Assembly: GCA_964593515.1 (NCBI GenBank)
Contig: CAZQJH010000018.1
Span: 1-17,847, forward strand
Source of the DNA: JAXJYR01 sp964593515
GTDB lineage: Bacteria; Bacillota_I; Bacilli_A; Erysipelotrichales; Erysipelotrichaceae
Length of the DNA: 17,847 nt
Reading direction: 5' to 3'
The notes beneath the pieces are model-generated. The model was not told the DNA's origin, did not search any database, and saw only the letters and a list, made by a program, of their open reading frames with translations. A program made the position numbers and the translations under genes. Below, piece after piece: positions 8,098 to 15,193 of the stretch; position 1 is the stretch's first letter, and every line of letters starts with the position of its first letter.

Positions 8098-8101
8098 GAC
8101 A
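8092..8101. promoter_or_regulatory. NiaR-like operator, upstream site overlapping -35
   Basis: TGTCAAGACA on the plus strand, i.e. TGTCTTGACA on the coding strand. It covers the -35 hexamer. NiaR is a nicotinate-responsive repressor of Firmicutes and its known boxes, as I recall them, have this TGTC-N2-GACA core. Confidence 0.65.
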
Positions 8102-8105
8102 CCTG

Positions 8106-8324
8106 TTATATCATCCAGAGAATTTCATAATCATAACCAAAATAATCATCTAAACTTAATTTATCATTAAGCATTCCTAACTCTGGATGATATAAATGTT
8201 GCACGTTAGACAAATAAGGATAGCGTTCTTGTAACAATTGTCTAATCATCCCAATTTTAATCTTTTTATTTACTTTAATTTCTACTTCTTCATTAATTGC
8301 AACTAACTTAATCAAAATAATCAT
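8106..8324 (-). CDS. esaB: EsaB/YukD-like ubiquitin-fold protein of type VII secretion
   Basis: A 72-residue acidic-to-neutral protein with a beta-rich start (MIILIKLVAI...VEIKV), a helix (IRQLLQERY) and a final strand, the order expected of a ubiquitin-like fold. EsaB/YukD proteins are about 80 residues and are cytoplasmic components of Firmicute type VII secretion. Sequence identity to known EsaB is weak, so the call rests on size, predicted fold and position next to essC. The start ATG 8324 has AGGTGA upstream; the GTG nine bases earlier is part of that site. It overlaps the end of essC by 17 nt, hence coupled translation. There is no terminator after it, and the -35 box of the niacin gene begins within about 10 nt of its stop. 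Confidence 0.65.
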   Translation of the reverse strand: MIILIKLVAINEEVEIKVNKKIKIGMIRQLLQERYPYLSNVQHLYHPELGMLNDKLSLDDYFGYDYEILWMI

Positions 8325-11300
8325 TATTATCACCTACTAACTGAAATTCACATAAATCATCAAGCATCATATAACCTCTTCCATCAATATCTTCTAAATA
8401 ATCTAATTTAAAAGGATGATATAGTAAATGATATTCACTACTATCTTCCATATAAAAACATATTTTATGTTTAATTCCTTGTAACATATCAAAAGGAATA
8501 CTTGCAGAATTGCGACAAGCAATAATCACAAAACAGCCAAATTCTTCCCCATAATTGATTAAATACATTAAATAATCATAAGCTAAAGGATAACTTTCTT
8601 TAAATAATGCATAATCACTAATAATCAAATATTGTTCTTGATATTTACGTTCGTATTTTACTTCATTAACTAAATCCATTAAAACTTTCATTATTACTTC
8701 TTCACTACTATAACTATCATAATAATTATCTTTAGTTTTAAAATGATGATAAGCATCAAACAAAATAACTTTAGCTTTTAATTTTAAAACTAAATTTATA
8801 AACCATTCACAACTACTACTTTTACCTAATATACAATAATTACCTTTAGTAAAATCAAGACGATATTGTTGTTGATGACTAATATCATCAACCAAATAAA
8901 ATTCATTATGTATTTGTTTAATATTTTTAGCTAAAGGAGGTAAAAAGACTTGTCTTACTTCATCTTCGATTAATAAAGCTTTTAAGACTTGTTTTTGTTC
9001 ACTTAACAATTGATTATTTAACTTTATTTGATCATAAATAATTCCTTGTTCATTTATTAAACTTAATTGGGTTAAATTAGCTTCTTGATTACTTTGCATA
9101 TAAGCACTTTGTCCTTTTATTAAACGTTGACCACTTTTTAAAATAAATTGTCCTGCATTAACTAATTTAGCCCCATCTTTACTTTTAAGCATATCCATAC
9201 TATCTTCTTCACTAGCTACTTTTAAACATATTCGAAAATTAAGATTACTATCCATTTGTTGACTAACTATTCCATGTGGTTTTTGCGTACATAAGATTAA
9301 ATGTAAACCTAAACTACGTCCAATACGAGCAATACTTACTAATTGGGTTAAATATTCTTCATAATCTTCTTTAAGCTGTGCAAATTCATCTACCACAATA
9401 ATTAAATGTGGTAAAGCTTCTTTCACTATTCCTTGTAAGTAATACTTTTGATAAGTATCAATATCGATATTGCTATCCCCACTATTTAAACGTAAATCTT
9501 CAAACAAAAGTTGACGATATTCTAGTTCACTTTGTAATGCTAATAAACTACGATGTAAATCTTTTTTGCCTAAATTACTTACACTACCACGTAAATGAGG
9601 AATAGCCTGTTGTTTATCTTTAAAGGCATCAACTAAACTACCACCTTTATAATCAATAAGACAAAAACTAACATGATCATAATGATAATTAAGACATAAT
9701 GAATATAAATAGGTTATTAATAACTGTGATTTACCACTACCAGTTGTACCAGCAATTAAACCATGTGCGCCATCTTCACGCTCATGAATATCTAAATTAA
9801 TTAATTGACCATGTTCATCTAAACCAATTGGACAAGCTAAACTATTACTTAAACGATTTCTTTCTTGTCTTGAGGCTATTTCTAATCCTTCCACCCCATT
9901 AACTCCATACATCGTAAATAAAGATAATTGTTCATTTAAATTTAAACTTTGTTTAAATTTAAAACGACTTAACCCTTTAAATAAAGCATCATCATAAGTA
10001 TATATCTTATTTAAGGCATGCACTTGCTTTAAACGTTCATGCATTAAATAAGTTTCATTAGCTTCAATTACCCATTCACAATCACTACTTAATAATGATA
10101 ATTCACGATTACTTTCTATTTTAATAAAGTTTTTAGCTTTAATAAAAGCTTCAAAACTTTCATCATCAAAATAAGTTGTATCATCAACAATGATAATAAC
10201 TTGTTCATATTTACTTAATTCATCCATTGCTTTATTTAACTTATCAATACCAGTATATAATAAACGTTGATCACGCATAATATGGGGTAAATAACGTAAG
10301 TATGGTCTTTGATTTAAATGAGCTAAATTAATAAATAAAGCAATTACTAATTCACTTGGACGATGATATAAAGCTAAATCTAATAAACATTTAGTTAATG
10401 CTTCTTGGTAATATTTACCACATATTCCTATCTTATGATATTTTTTTAGATCTATTATTTGTAACATATCTTCACTTTGATTTAAATTTTCTAATTCTTC
10501 AATCATATCTTCATACATTAAAGGTGGTTTTTTTAGTTTACTAAGTTTAGGATAGTTAATATCCACAACATGTTTACTAATTCCTTCACCTAAACAAAGA
10601 TATAAATAATCTTCATGAAATTCTTGTTTAGCCATTAATAAATCTTGTTTAAAAACATCTTCATGTTCAATAAAGAAACGCTTTTTTAATAACTGATTAG
10701 CTTGTTTAATCATCATTACTAATTCATCTTTAACTTCTTGCATATAAGCTAAATATTGTTTTTGTTGTTTATGAATTTGTTTTTGATAACGATATTGTTC
10801 ATAATAACGATTAATAATAGGCATCATTAAACTAACTAATAACATACTTCCTCCACTAATCATCATCACTTTACTTGGATTAAGTAACATCATTGTAAGT
10901 GAAGAAATACTCATCATTAAACTAAGTAATAATTGATAAACTATCGAAACTTTTTCTTCCTCATTTTCTTCATAAGCTTCAATCTCAATTGGTTTAAGTA
11001 CTTTAGGCATTGAAGCTAAAAAATGATGTTGAAGATAATAAGCATCAAGATATTCTTCTTTATTAATTAATGGTTGTAAACCATTAATTTCAATACAATC
11101 ATTAACTAAAAAATAATCTTTAAATAAAATTATTTTAATTCCTAAAACTTCAATAATTGCTTCTTGATATTTTCTTTGTTTAATCAATCGTTTTCCATTC
11201 ACAAAAGTATAATTTAAACTATGACAATCTTCGATTACAAATCCATTATCATATTTAAACTTAAAATGATAATTAGAAATAAAATCACGTTGATCAATTA

Positions 11301-11616
11301 ATTGATTATGCTTATTTCGACCATAATGATATTCACATCCTGCTACTAATTGATAAGCTTTCATAAGTGAAAGCTTATCGTAAGGAGTAATAAATAACTT
11401 ACCATTAATATTTAAATAGCGATAATCATACAAACCTTCTTTAAATTCATCACAAGTAGTTTCATAACCATAATTTGTTAATAACTCATACCGATTCCAT
11501 TTAGCTTTAATCGCTAATAAGATTTGTTTATCATCATCAATAATATAGAAGATACCTTCTTTATTAACTAAATTAAGTGAATATAAACTATCTTGATATA
11601 TTAGATATACTATCAT
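8308..11616 (-). CDS. essC: EssC/YukB-type FtsK-SpoIIIE ATPase of type VII secretion
   Basis: The 1102-residue protein has the EssC order: two small N-terminal FHA-like beta domains (about 1-95 and 96-190), two hydrophobic helices (about 223-270), a coiled region, then three ATPase-like domains. Only the middle domain (about 575-840) is canonical: Walker A GTTGSGKS at 623-630 and Walker B LIIVVDEF with D743-E744. The first (about 370-560) and third (about 890-1095) domains have broken P-loops (GICGKYYQ near 397, GKSSSCEW near 931). EssC drives export of WXG100 and LXG proteins across the membrane. Typical EssC has about 1450-1500 residues, so this one is compact. GAGGTGA sits 5 nt before ATG 11616. 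No esxA, esaA, essA or essB is in view. Confidence 0.88.
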   Translation of the reverse strand: MIVYLIYQDSLYSLNLVNKEGIFYIIDDDKQILLAIKAKWNRYELLTNYGYETTCDEFKEGLYDYRYLNINGKLFITPYDKLSLMKAYQLVAGCEYHYGRNKHNQLIDQRDFISNYHFKFKYDNGFVIEDCHSLNYTFVNGKRLIKQRKYQEAIIEVLGIKIILFKDYFLVNDCIEINGLQPLINKEEYLDAYYLQHHFLASMPKVLKPIEIEAYEENEEEKVSIVYQLLLSLMMSISSLTMMLLNPSKVMMISGGSMLLVSLMMPIINRYYEQYRYQKQIHKQQKQYLAYMQEVKDELVMMIKQANQLLKKRFFIEHEDVFKQDLLMAKQEFHEDYLYLCLGEGISKHVVDINYPKLSKLKKPPLMYEDMIEELENLNQSEDMLQIIDLKKYHKIGICGKYYQEALTKCLLDLALYHRPSELVIALFINLAHLNQRPYLRYLPHIMRDQRLLYTGIDKLNKAMDELSKYEQVIIIVDDTTYFDDESFEAFIKAKNFIKIESNRELSLLSSDCEWVIEANETYLMHERLKQVHALNKIYTYDDALFKGLSRFKFKQSLNLNEQLSLFTMYGVNGVEGLEIASRQERNRLSNSLACPIGLDEHGQLINLDIHEREDGAHGLIAGTTGSGKSQLLITYLYSLCLNYHYDHVSFCLIDYKGGSLVDAFKDKQQAIPHLRGSVSNLGKKDLHRSLLALQSELEYRQLLFEDLRLNSGDSNIDIDTYQKYYLQGIVKEALPHLIIVVDEFAQLKEDYEEYLTQLVSIARIGRSLGLHLILCTQKPHGIVSQQMDSNLNFRICLKVASEEDSMDMLKSKDGAKLVNAGQFILKSGQRLIKGQSAYMQSNQEANLTQLSLINEQGIIYDQIKLNNQLLSEQKQVLKALLIEDEVRQVFLPPLAKNIKQIHNEFYLVDDISHQQQYRLDFTKGNYCILGKSSSCEWFINLVLKLKAKVILFDAYHHFKTKDNYYDSYSSEEVIMKVLMDLVNEVKYERKYQEQYLIISDYALFKESYPLAYDYLMYLINYGEEFGCFVIIACRNSASIPFDMLQGIKHKICFYMEDSSEYHLLYHPFKLDYLEDIDGRGYMMLDDLCEFQLVGDNNDYFD

Positions 11617-11675
11617 CCTATCACCTCATCTTATTATTCGTGAGTCAACAAACTTTTTTAAAAATTTTTTTATGA

Positions 11676-11681
11676 TATAAT
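11676..11681 (+). promoter_or_regulatory. Extended -10 promoter of the lipase-like gene
   Basis: TATAAT preceded by TG one base upstream (TGATATAAT), an extended -10 element, 24 nt before the ATG at 11706. The expected -35 region is only T-rich. The 77-bp gap shared with divergent essC is A/T-tract rich and may hold shared control; no convincing essC promoter was found. Confidence 0.6.
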
Positions 11682-11705
11682 TTATTTAGAAAGATGGTGT
11701 TATTT

Positions 11706-12788
11706 ATGGACGATATTTTTAGTTATCTTAAATGGCGTGGTGATTTAACCTTTGAAGAAGTTGCTTTTAATGAAGTGGATGCTTTAGTATTTGCCGCTTT
11801 AATTTATGAAGAATTTGATGAAGTATATAATCCTTTACAAAATTATAATCTCAAACAATTATCCACCATATTTTTCAACAAATATTCTCTTGATTATTTA
11901 GATAAGCGTGTTAGTTTTAATAAAGATAGTTATCGTTTATTACAAGCATGTGCTAATAGCAAAAGATATCAAGATTGTCTTTTAATTAATTATGTTAATG
12001 AAATAGATCGAAATAATAATCTTCAATTTTGTGCTGGTATTTTTTCTTATAAGAACTTATTTTCTTATATTGCTTTTCGTGGTACTGATTCAACTATTGT
12101 CGGTTGGAAAGAAGATTTTATGATGTTTTATTGTGATGAAACCGAAAGTGAGAAAAAAGCTTGTATATATCTAAATAATGTTTTAAATAATTCTCAGCTA
12201 TTACATCTTTTTAAAGACCAAGATTATTATGTGGGAGGACATTCTAAAGGTGGACATTTAGCTATTTATGCCAGTAGTAAATTAACTAATAAAAAGCTAA
12301 AAAACCTAAAACGTATTTATAACTTTGATGGTCCAGGTTTAAATAAATGGGATAATCCTTTAATTGTGAATAAGATTTCATCTTATGGGGTTGAAGCTAG
12401 TATCTTTGGTCGTTTATTTACCCATTTAGAACCAATTAAAATTATTAAATCAAACGATAATGGTCTCTTCCAACATGCTTTATATACATGGCATATTAAC
12501 CCTCATGGTTTAGATGAAGGAATTGCTTTTAATCAAGCTTCTAATGAATGTAAAGAACAAATTGATAGCATTCAAAACGCTCATAACTATGAAGAATTAG
12601 AACAAATAGTTATTTCAATCTTTGCTGTATTTGAAAAGCTAAATATTAATACCTTAACTGATTTAAGACATTTAAACTTAAATTCATTAATTAAAGGTAT
12701 TCAAGAAATTAAAAACTTAGATAGTAAAACTAAAAAAGTATGTGCAAATATCATTATGATGATTATCAATCTTAGTATTAAACATTAA
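11706..12788 (+). CDS. Alpha/beta-hydrolase, lipase-like (DUF2974/Mbeg1-like) protein
   Basis: A 360-residue protein starting MDDIFSYLKWRGDLTF, typical of the Mbeg1-like/DUF2974 family of Firmicutes. The nucleophile elbow GGHSKGGH (GxSxG, Ser180), FDGPG (Asp208) and LFQHALYTW (His257) fit a Ser-Asp-His triad; YIAFRGTDS earlier supplies the usual lipase oxyanion region. Residues after about 270 form a separate helix-rich tail of about 90 residues. No signal peptide is seen. The start at 11706 is chosen because AGATGGTG, close to the anti-SD complement, precedes it and the family begins here; ATG 11694 lies within that site. It is divergent from essC and convergent with yunB. Its last five codons lie in the 95-bp direct repeat. 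Lipid or ester hydrolysis is family-based inference; a type VII secreted role is a hypothesis. Confidence 0.8.
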   Translation: MDDIFSYLKWRGDLTFEEVAFNEVDALVFAALIYEEFDEVYNPLQNYNLKQLSTIFFNKYSLDYLDKRVSFNKDSYRLLQACANSKRYQDCLLINYVNEIDRNNNLQFCAGIFSYKNLFSYIAFRGTDSTIVGWKEDFMMFYCDETESEKKACIYLNNVLNNSQLLHLFKDQDYYVGGHSKGGHLAIYASSKLTNKKLKNLKRIYNFDGPGLNKWDNPLIVNKISSYGVEASIFGRLFTHLEPIKIIKSNDNGLFQHALYTWHINPHGLDEGIAFNQASNECKEQIDSIQNAHNYEELEQIVISIFAVFEKLNINTLTDLRHLNLNSLIKGIQEIKNLDSKTKKVCANIIMMIINLSIKH

Positions 12789-12868
12789 CGAGTATAATCA
12801 CTTACTTTTCCATGTACTACTTGCATAATAATTGGTAAATACATTTCATCATCTAATAAATTATTACC
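12774..12868. repeat. 95-bp direct repeat, left copy
   Basis: Perfectly identical, base for base, to 15099-15193. It contains the last codons and stop of the lipase-like gene and then, on the opposite strand, the last 27 codons plus stop of yunB. The copy marks the left boundary of the inserted ATPase/TOPRIM cassette. Confidence 0.97.
12785..12868 (-). pseudogene. Duplicated 3' fragment of yunB
   Basis: These 84 bases encode the same last 27 residues and stop codon as the intact yunB at 15110-15757, without the rest of the gene. It is the part of the ancestral yunB left beside the lipase gene when the cassette inserted. It has no start and is not expected to be expressed. Confidence 0.9.
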
Positions 12869-13175
12869 ATATTTTATGCCCCCAAACAAAAAAAGTAGTC
12901 TATCATAAAATCAAGTTATTATGTTGCAATAATAACTTTTAGTGCAAAAGACAATATAAAAAAGTAGGTTTAAAGAAACACCCGACAAGATGGTGGTTTT
13001 TGAAATACAAAAAATCACGAAATCATGAAAGTGTATCACAAAATGGATATAACTCTAATAAAGCTCTTCTAACCTATCCACCTTCTAAGGAGGCGCTTAT
13101 ACAACATTATGGGGTGAAATTTTTGAGAAGCTAGAAATTTTTGCCAATTTATGGAGTTTTTAGGTATATAACCAT
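12869..13175. other. Left, non-coding part of the inserted segment
   Basis: About 300 bases without a supported gene. It holds a perfect 10-bp inverted repeat (12913-12922 / 12929-12938, loop GTTGCA) followed by TTTT on the plus strand, which may end lipase transcription. It also holds a plus-strand open frame of about 60 codons without a start (ending TAG near 13134) that I do not recognise. GGAGGCGCTTATAC near 13090 faintly recalls ends of IS66-type elements, but no matching partner was found. The remainder shows nothing I can name. Confidence 0.4.
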
Positions 13176-13206
13176 AAAAAAAACATCCAACCATTTAAGT
13201 TGAATG
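13176..13206 (-). terminator. Terminator of the ATPase/TOPRIM cassette
   Basis: On the minus strand CATTCAAC, a 7-nt loop and GTTGGATG form an 8-bp stem with one G-U pair, followed by eight T. It lies about 25 nt after the TOPRIM-like gene stop. Confidence 0.85.
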
Positions 13207-13230
13207 CTTTCACACAATTAATATTCAGTT

Positions 13231-13764
13231 TTATTTCAGTAGATCGGCTAGATAAAGTTCGTCCTTCTGGTGTTTTCCTTTCAATTGCTTATAACGCTTA
13301 ATTGTATTTACCAGCAAGTCAATTCGTTCTCCATAATAATCACGATAAAATGACGTGCTGTTGTCATAGCGTACTCTGTTATAAACCACATATTCTTTAC
13401 TAAATGCTTTTGGAGACGTTTTTGATTTTACTTTTTCAAATTCTGAATCCTTATTCTCAGAAATAATCAGTAGCATTTCTAATTCTGGTTTTGTACAATA
13501 TTTTTTGACAGCTTTGATTTTTCCTTTATATTCTCTTGGAATCTTCATTTCATCATTCAACTTATCACCAATTCTAAGAACTTCTACATCACCATAATAC
13601 AAATTTAACGCGGTCTTTACTGCTGCATTGTTTCCAATCTGTCTCGCATGATAAGGAACCAAGTTCAGCAAATCATCTTCTGTGAAAACCAATTTGTTAT
13701 GTTCCAACAATATTCGGATAATTTCTAGTTCATTTGGACCTTCACACATAATCAGATACTTCAT
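13231..13764 (-). CDS. Small TOPRIM-like protein, partner of AAA ATPase (RloB/OLD-nuclease-like)
   Basis: The 177-residue protein begins MKYLIMCEGPNELE; E8-G9 and E12 after a hydrophobic strand fit TOPRIM motif I (EGxxE), and RIGDKLND (D67, D71) may be the second acidic motif. CTKPELEMLLI (90-100) resembles the conserved PxFE-type segment of RloB-like proteins. TOPRIM proteins coupled to ABC-type ATPases form defence nucleases (OLD/Gabija, PARIS, AbiL, RloAB). Its ATG overlaps the ATPase stop as ATGA, with AAGGAG 8 nt upstream, so the two are translated together and presumably form a complex. It is shorter than RloB or AriB (usually above 200 residues). The family is not one I can name, and nuclease activity is inferred from a few motifs only. 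It is part of the inserted segment. Confidence 0.65.
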   Translation of the reverse strand: MKYLIMCEGPNELEIIRILLEHNKLVFTEDDLLNLVPYHARQIGNNAAVKTALNLYYGDVEVLRIGDKLNDEMKIPREYKGKIKAVKKYCTKPELEMLLIISENKDSEFEKVKSKTSPKAFSKEYVVYNRVRYDNSTSFYRDYYGERIDLLVNTIKRYKQLKGKHQKDELYLADLLK

Positions 13765-14879
13765 CTCATTAGCTCCTTCTTCAACACCATGAGATCTTCG
13801 TAATTAACCGAAGTATCAAAAGCATTATTATAAAACTGACGGCTCTTTAAAAGCTCCGGTCTAATATTGTAGGTTTCATACATATTATCCAAACGAATCT
13901 TATCATCCGATTTAGCAACCCAAATATTATCCTGACGATTGAACAAATCTAAAACTTCACAGTAATGAGTTGTAAATACAAGGGTTGCTGATTTCTTATT
14001 CACCGTCTTATCTTTAAACAAGCTAATCATGTTCTCAACCAATGTTTTGTGGAAATGATTTTCCACTTCATCAATCAATAAATCAAATCCATTTTCCAAC
14101 GCTGCAACCACAAAAATATAAAGCAATACACCTTTTGTTGTACCGCTAGAGAGCATACAAATCAATTCAGAATCAGACAGTTCTCTTTCATGATCTTGAT
14201 AAGTGAGTTTATAATGTTTTTCATCCAACATATCCAAGTTCTTAATATTATCGTCGAAAATTTTAATAACTTTTGTTAAAACTTCTTTTGATAGCTTATA
14301 AGTTTTCATTGCTCTAAACAACAGACGATATGTGTCTGTACCTTCACCATCACAATTAAAGTAAACAGCACGAGTCACTTTCTTTTTCAGTACAAAAAAC
14401 ACAATCGAAGTGTCTTCTGGAAGTTCACCTAAATCTTCAATTTCTTCAAATCCATCATCAAAATAAATTTCTTTTACTTTGGATTTGTAATATTTTTTTT
14501 GATAAACATGTTGTTCCATAAAATTGGCCTTGCTGCCTAAATTTTGATCAGCTTTTAAAACAGTATTGTATTTGTAGATATAATCTTCATGATAGAAAAT
14601 GATTTCTAATTTTACATTATCATAATTGTAATGTTTGTCTTCTAAACGAAATTCGCTAAGAATGGAATAGCAACACTCCATCAACTCAATTGCAGATGTT
14701 TTTCCTGATGCGTTCTTTCCTACAAATGCCGCTGTATTAAAAACATATAAACCTTCTGCAACCTCTTGTAATTCATATTCCTTATCTTCGCTTGTTTTCT
14801 TAGACTTTGCCACGAGATCGATTGTAAAATCATCACAGCAATTTTTATAGTTTGATGCACGAACCCTTAATAGTTTCAT
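13761..14879 (-). CDS. ABC-type AAA ATPase (AAA_15/AAA_21, RloA-like) of putative defence cassette
   Basis: The 372-residue protein opens with MKLLRVRASNYKNC, the usual first strand of SMC/RecF-like AAA ATPases. Walker A is GKNASGKT (54-61), the ABC signature LSSGT (243-247), Walker B FDLLIDE (D270, E271) and the switch histidine H305 in TTHYCE, so the full ATP-sandwich set is present. The insert between 80 and 230 is charged and helical. The C-terminus stops soon after the ATPase core, with no fused TOPRIM domain, unlike OLD or GajA; that role would be carried by the next gene. Proteins of this type act as phage sensors or regulators of a toxic partner. AAGGAAGG precedes ATG 14879, and a TATACT promoter lies upstream. 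It lies within the segment bounded by 95-bp direct repeats. Defence function is inferred. Confidence 0.8.
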   Translation of the reverse strand: MKLLRVRASNYKNCCDDFTIDLVAKSKKTSEDKEYELQEVAEGLYVFNTAAFVGKNASGKTSAIELMECCYSILSEFRLEDKHYNYDNVKLEIIFYHEDYIYKYNTVLKADQNLGSKANFMEQHVYQKKYYKSKVKEIYFDDGFEEIEDLGELPEDTSIVFFVLKKKVTRAVYFNCDGEGTDTYRLLFRAMKTYKLSKEVLTKVIKIFDDNIKNLDMLDEKHYKLTYQDHERELSDSELICMLSSGTTKGVLLYIFVVAALENGFDLLIDEVENHFHKTLVENMISLFKDKTVNKKSATLVFTTHYCEVLDLFNRQDNIWVAKSDDKIRLDNMYETYNIRPELLKSRQFYNNAFDTSVNYEDLMVLKKELMR

Positions 14880-14912
14880 AACATATACCTTCCTTTGCTT
14901 CTATCTATTAAT

Positions 14913-14940
14913 AGTATATCACAGAAACAGATTAAAACAA
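14913..14940 (-). promoter_or_regulatory. Promoter of the ATPase/TOPRIM cassette
   Basis: Minus-strand TTGTTT (14935-14940), 16-bp spacer and TATACT (14913-14918) with TG one base upstream (TGATATACT), an extended -10. It lies inside the insertion, so the cassette brings its own promoter. No terminator is visible between yunB and this point. Confidence 0.6.
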
Positions 14941-15098
14941 TCTTTTTGTTCTAATTCGTTTTAAAACCTACAATTAAGGCTTGTTGCAATACTATGGCAT
15001 ATTTAAAGCACCAATTGATACTCCTTCACAACTATAAAGAACTAGAATAAATAAACATTTCATTCTTTGCTATATTTAAATAACTAAAAAATATGTGC

Positions 15099-15193
15099 AG
15101 TATTAAACATTAACGAGTATAATCACTTACTTTTCCATGTACTACTTGCATAATAATTGGTAAATACATTTCATCATCTAATAAATTATTACC
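15099..15193. repeat. 95-bp direct repeat, right copy
   Basis: Identical to 12774-12868. Here it forms the intact 3' end of yunB; the first 14 bases beyond its stop are left over from the lipase gene end. Distance between copies is 2325 bp, which is therefore the length of the added DNA. Confidence 0.97.

Noticed and set aside
9408..9605. Plus-strand open frame of 65 codons
   Set aside because: Antisense inside the essC ATPase domain; composition reflects the opposite strand.
11617..11693. essC promoter in the divergent gap (TTAAAA, 17 bp, AATAAT)
   Set aside because: Weak boxes, and the start of transcription would fall on the ribosome binding site; not strong enough to list.
14992..15063. 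Minus-strand 23-codon frame starting MKCLFILV upstream of the ATPase gene
   Set aside because: No convincing ribosome binding site, and frames this short are expected by chance in AT-rich DNA; a leader peptide cannot be excluded.
12869..15098. Insertion as a classical insertion sequence or retron
   Set aside because: No transposase, integrase or reverse transcriptase, no terminal inverted repeats at the ends, and a 95-bp flanking repeat is too long for a target-site duplication.
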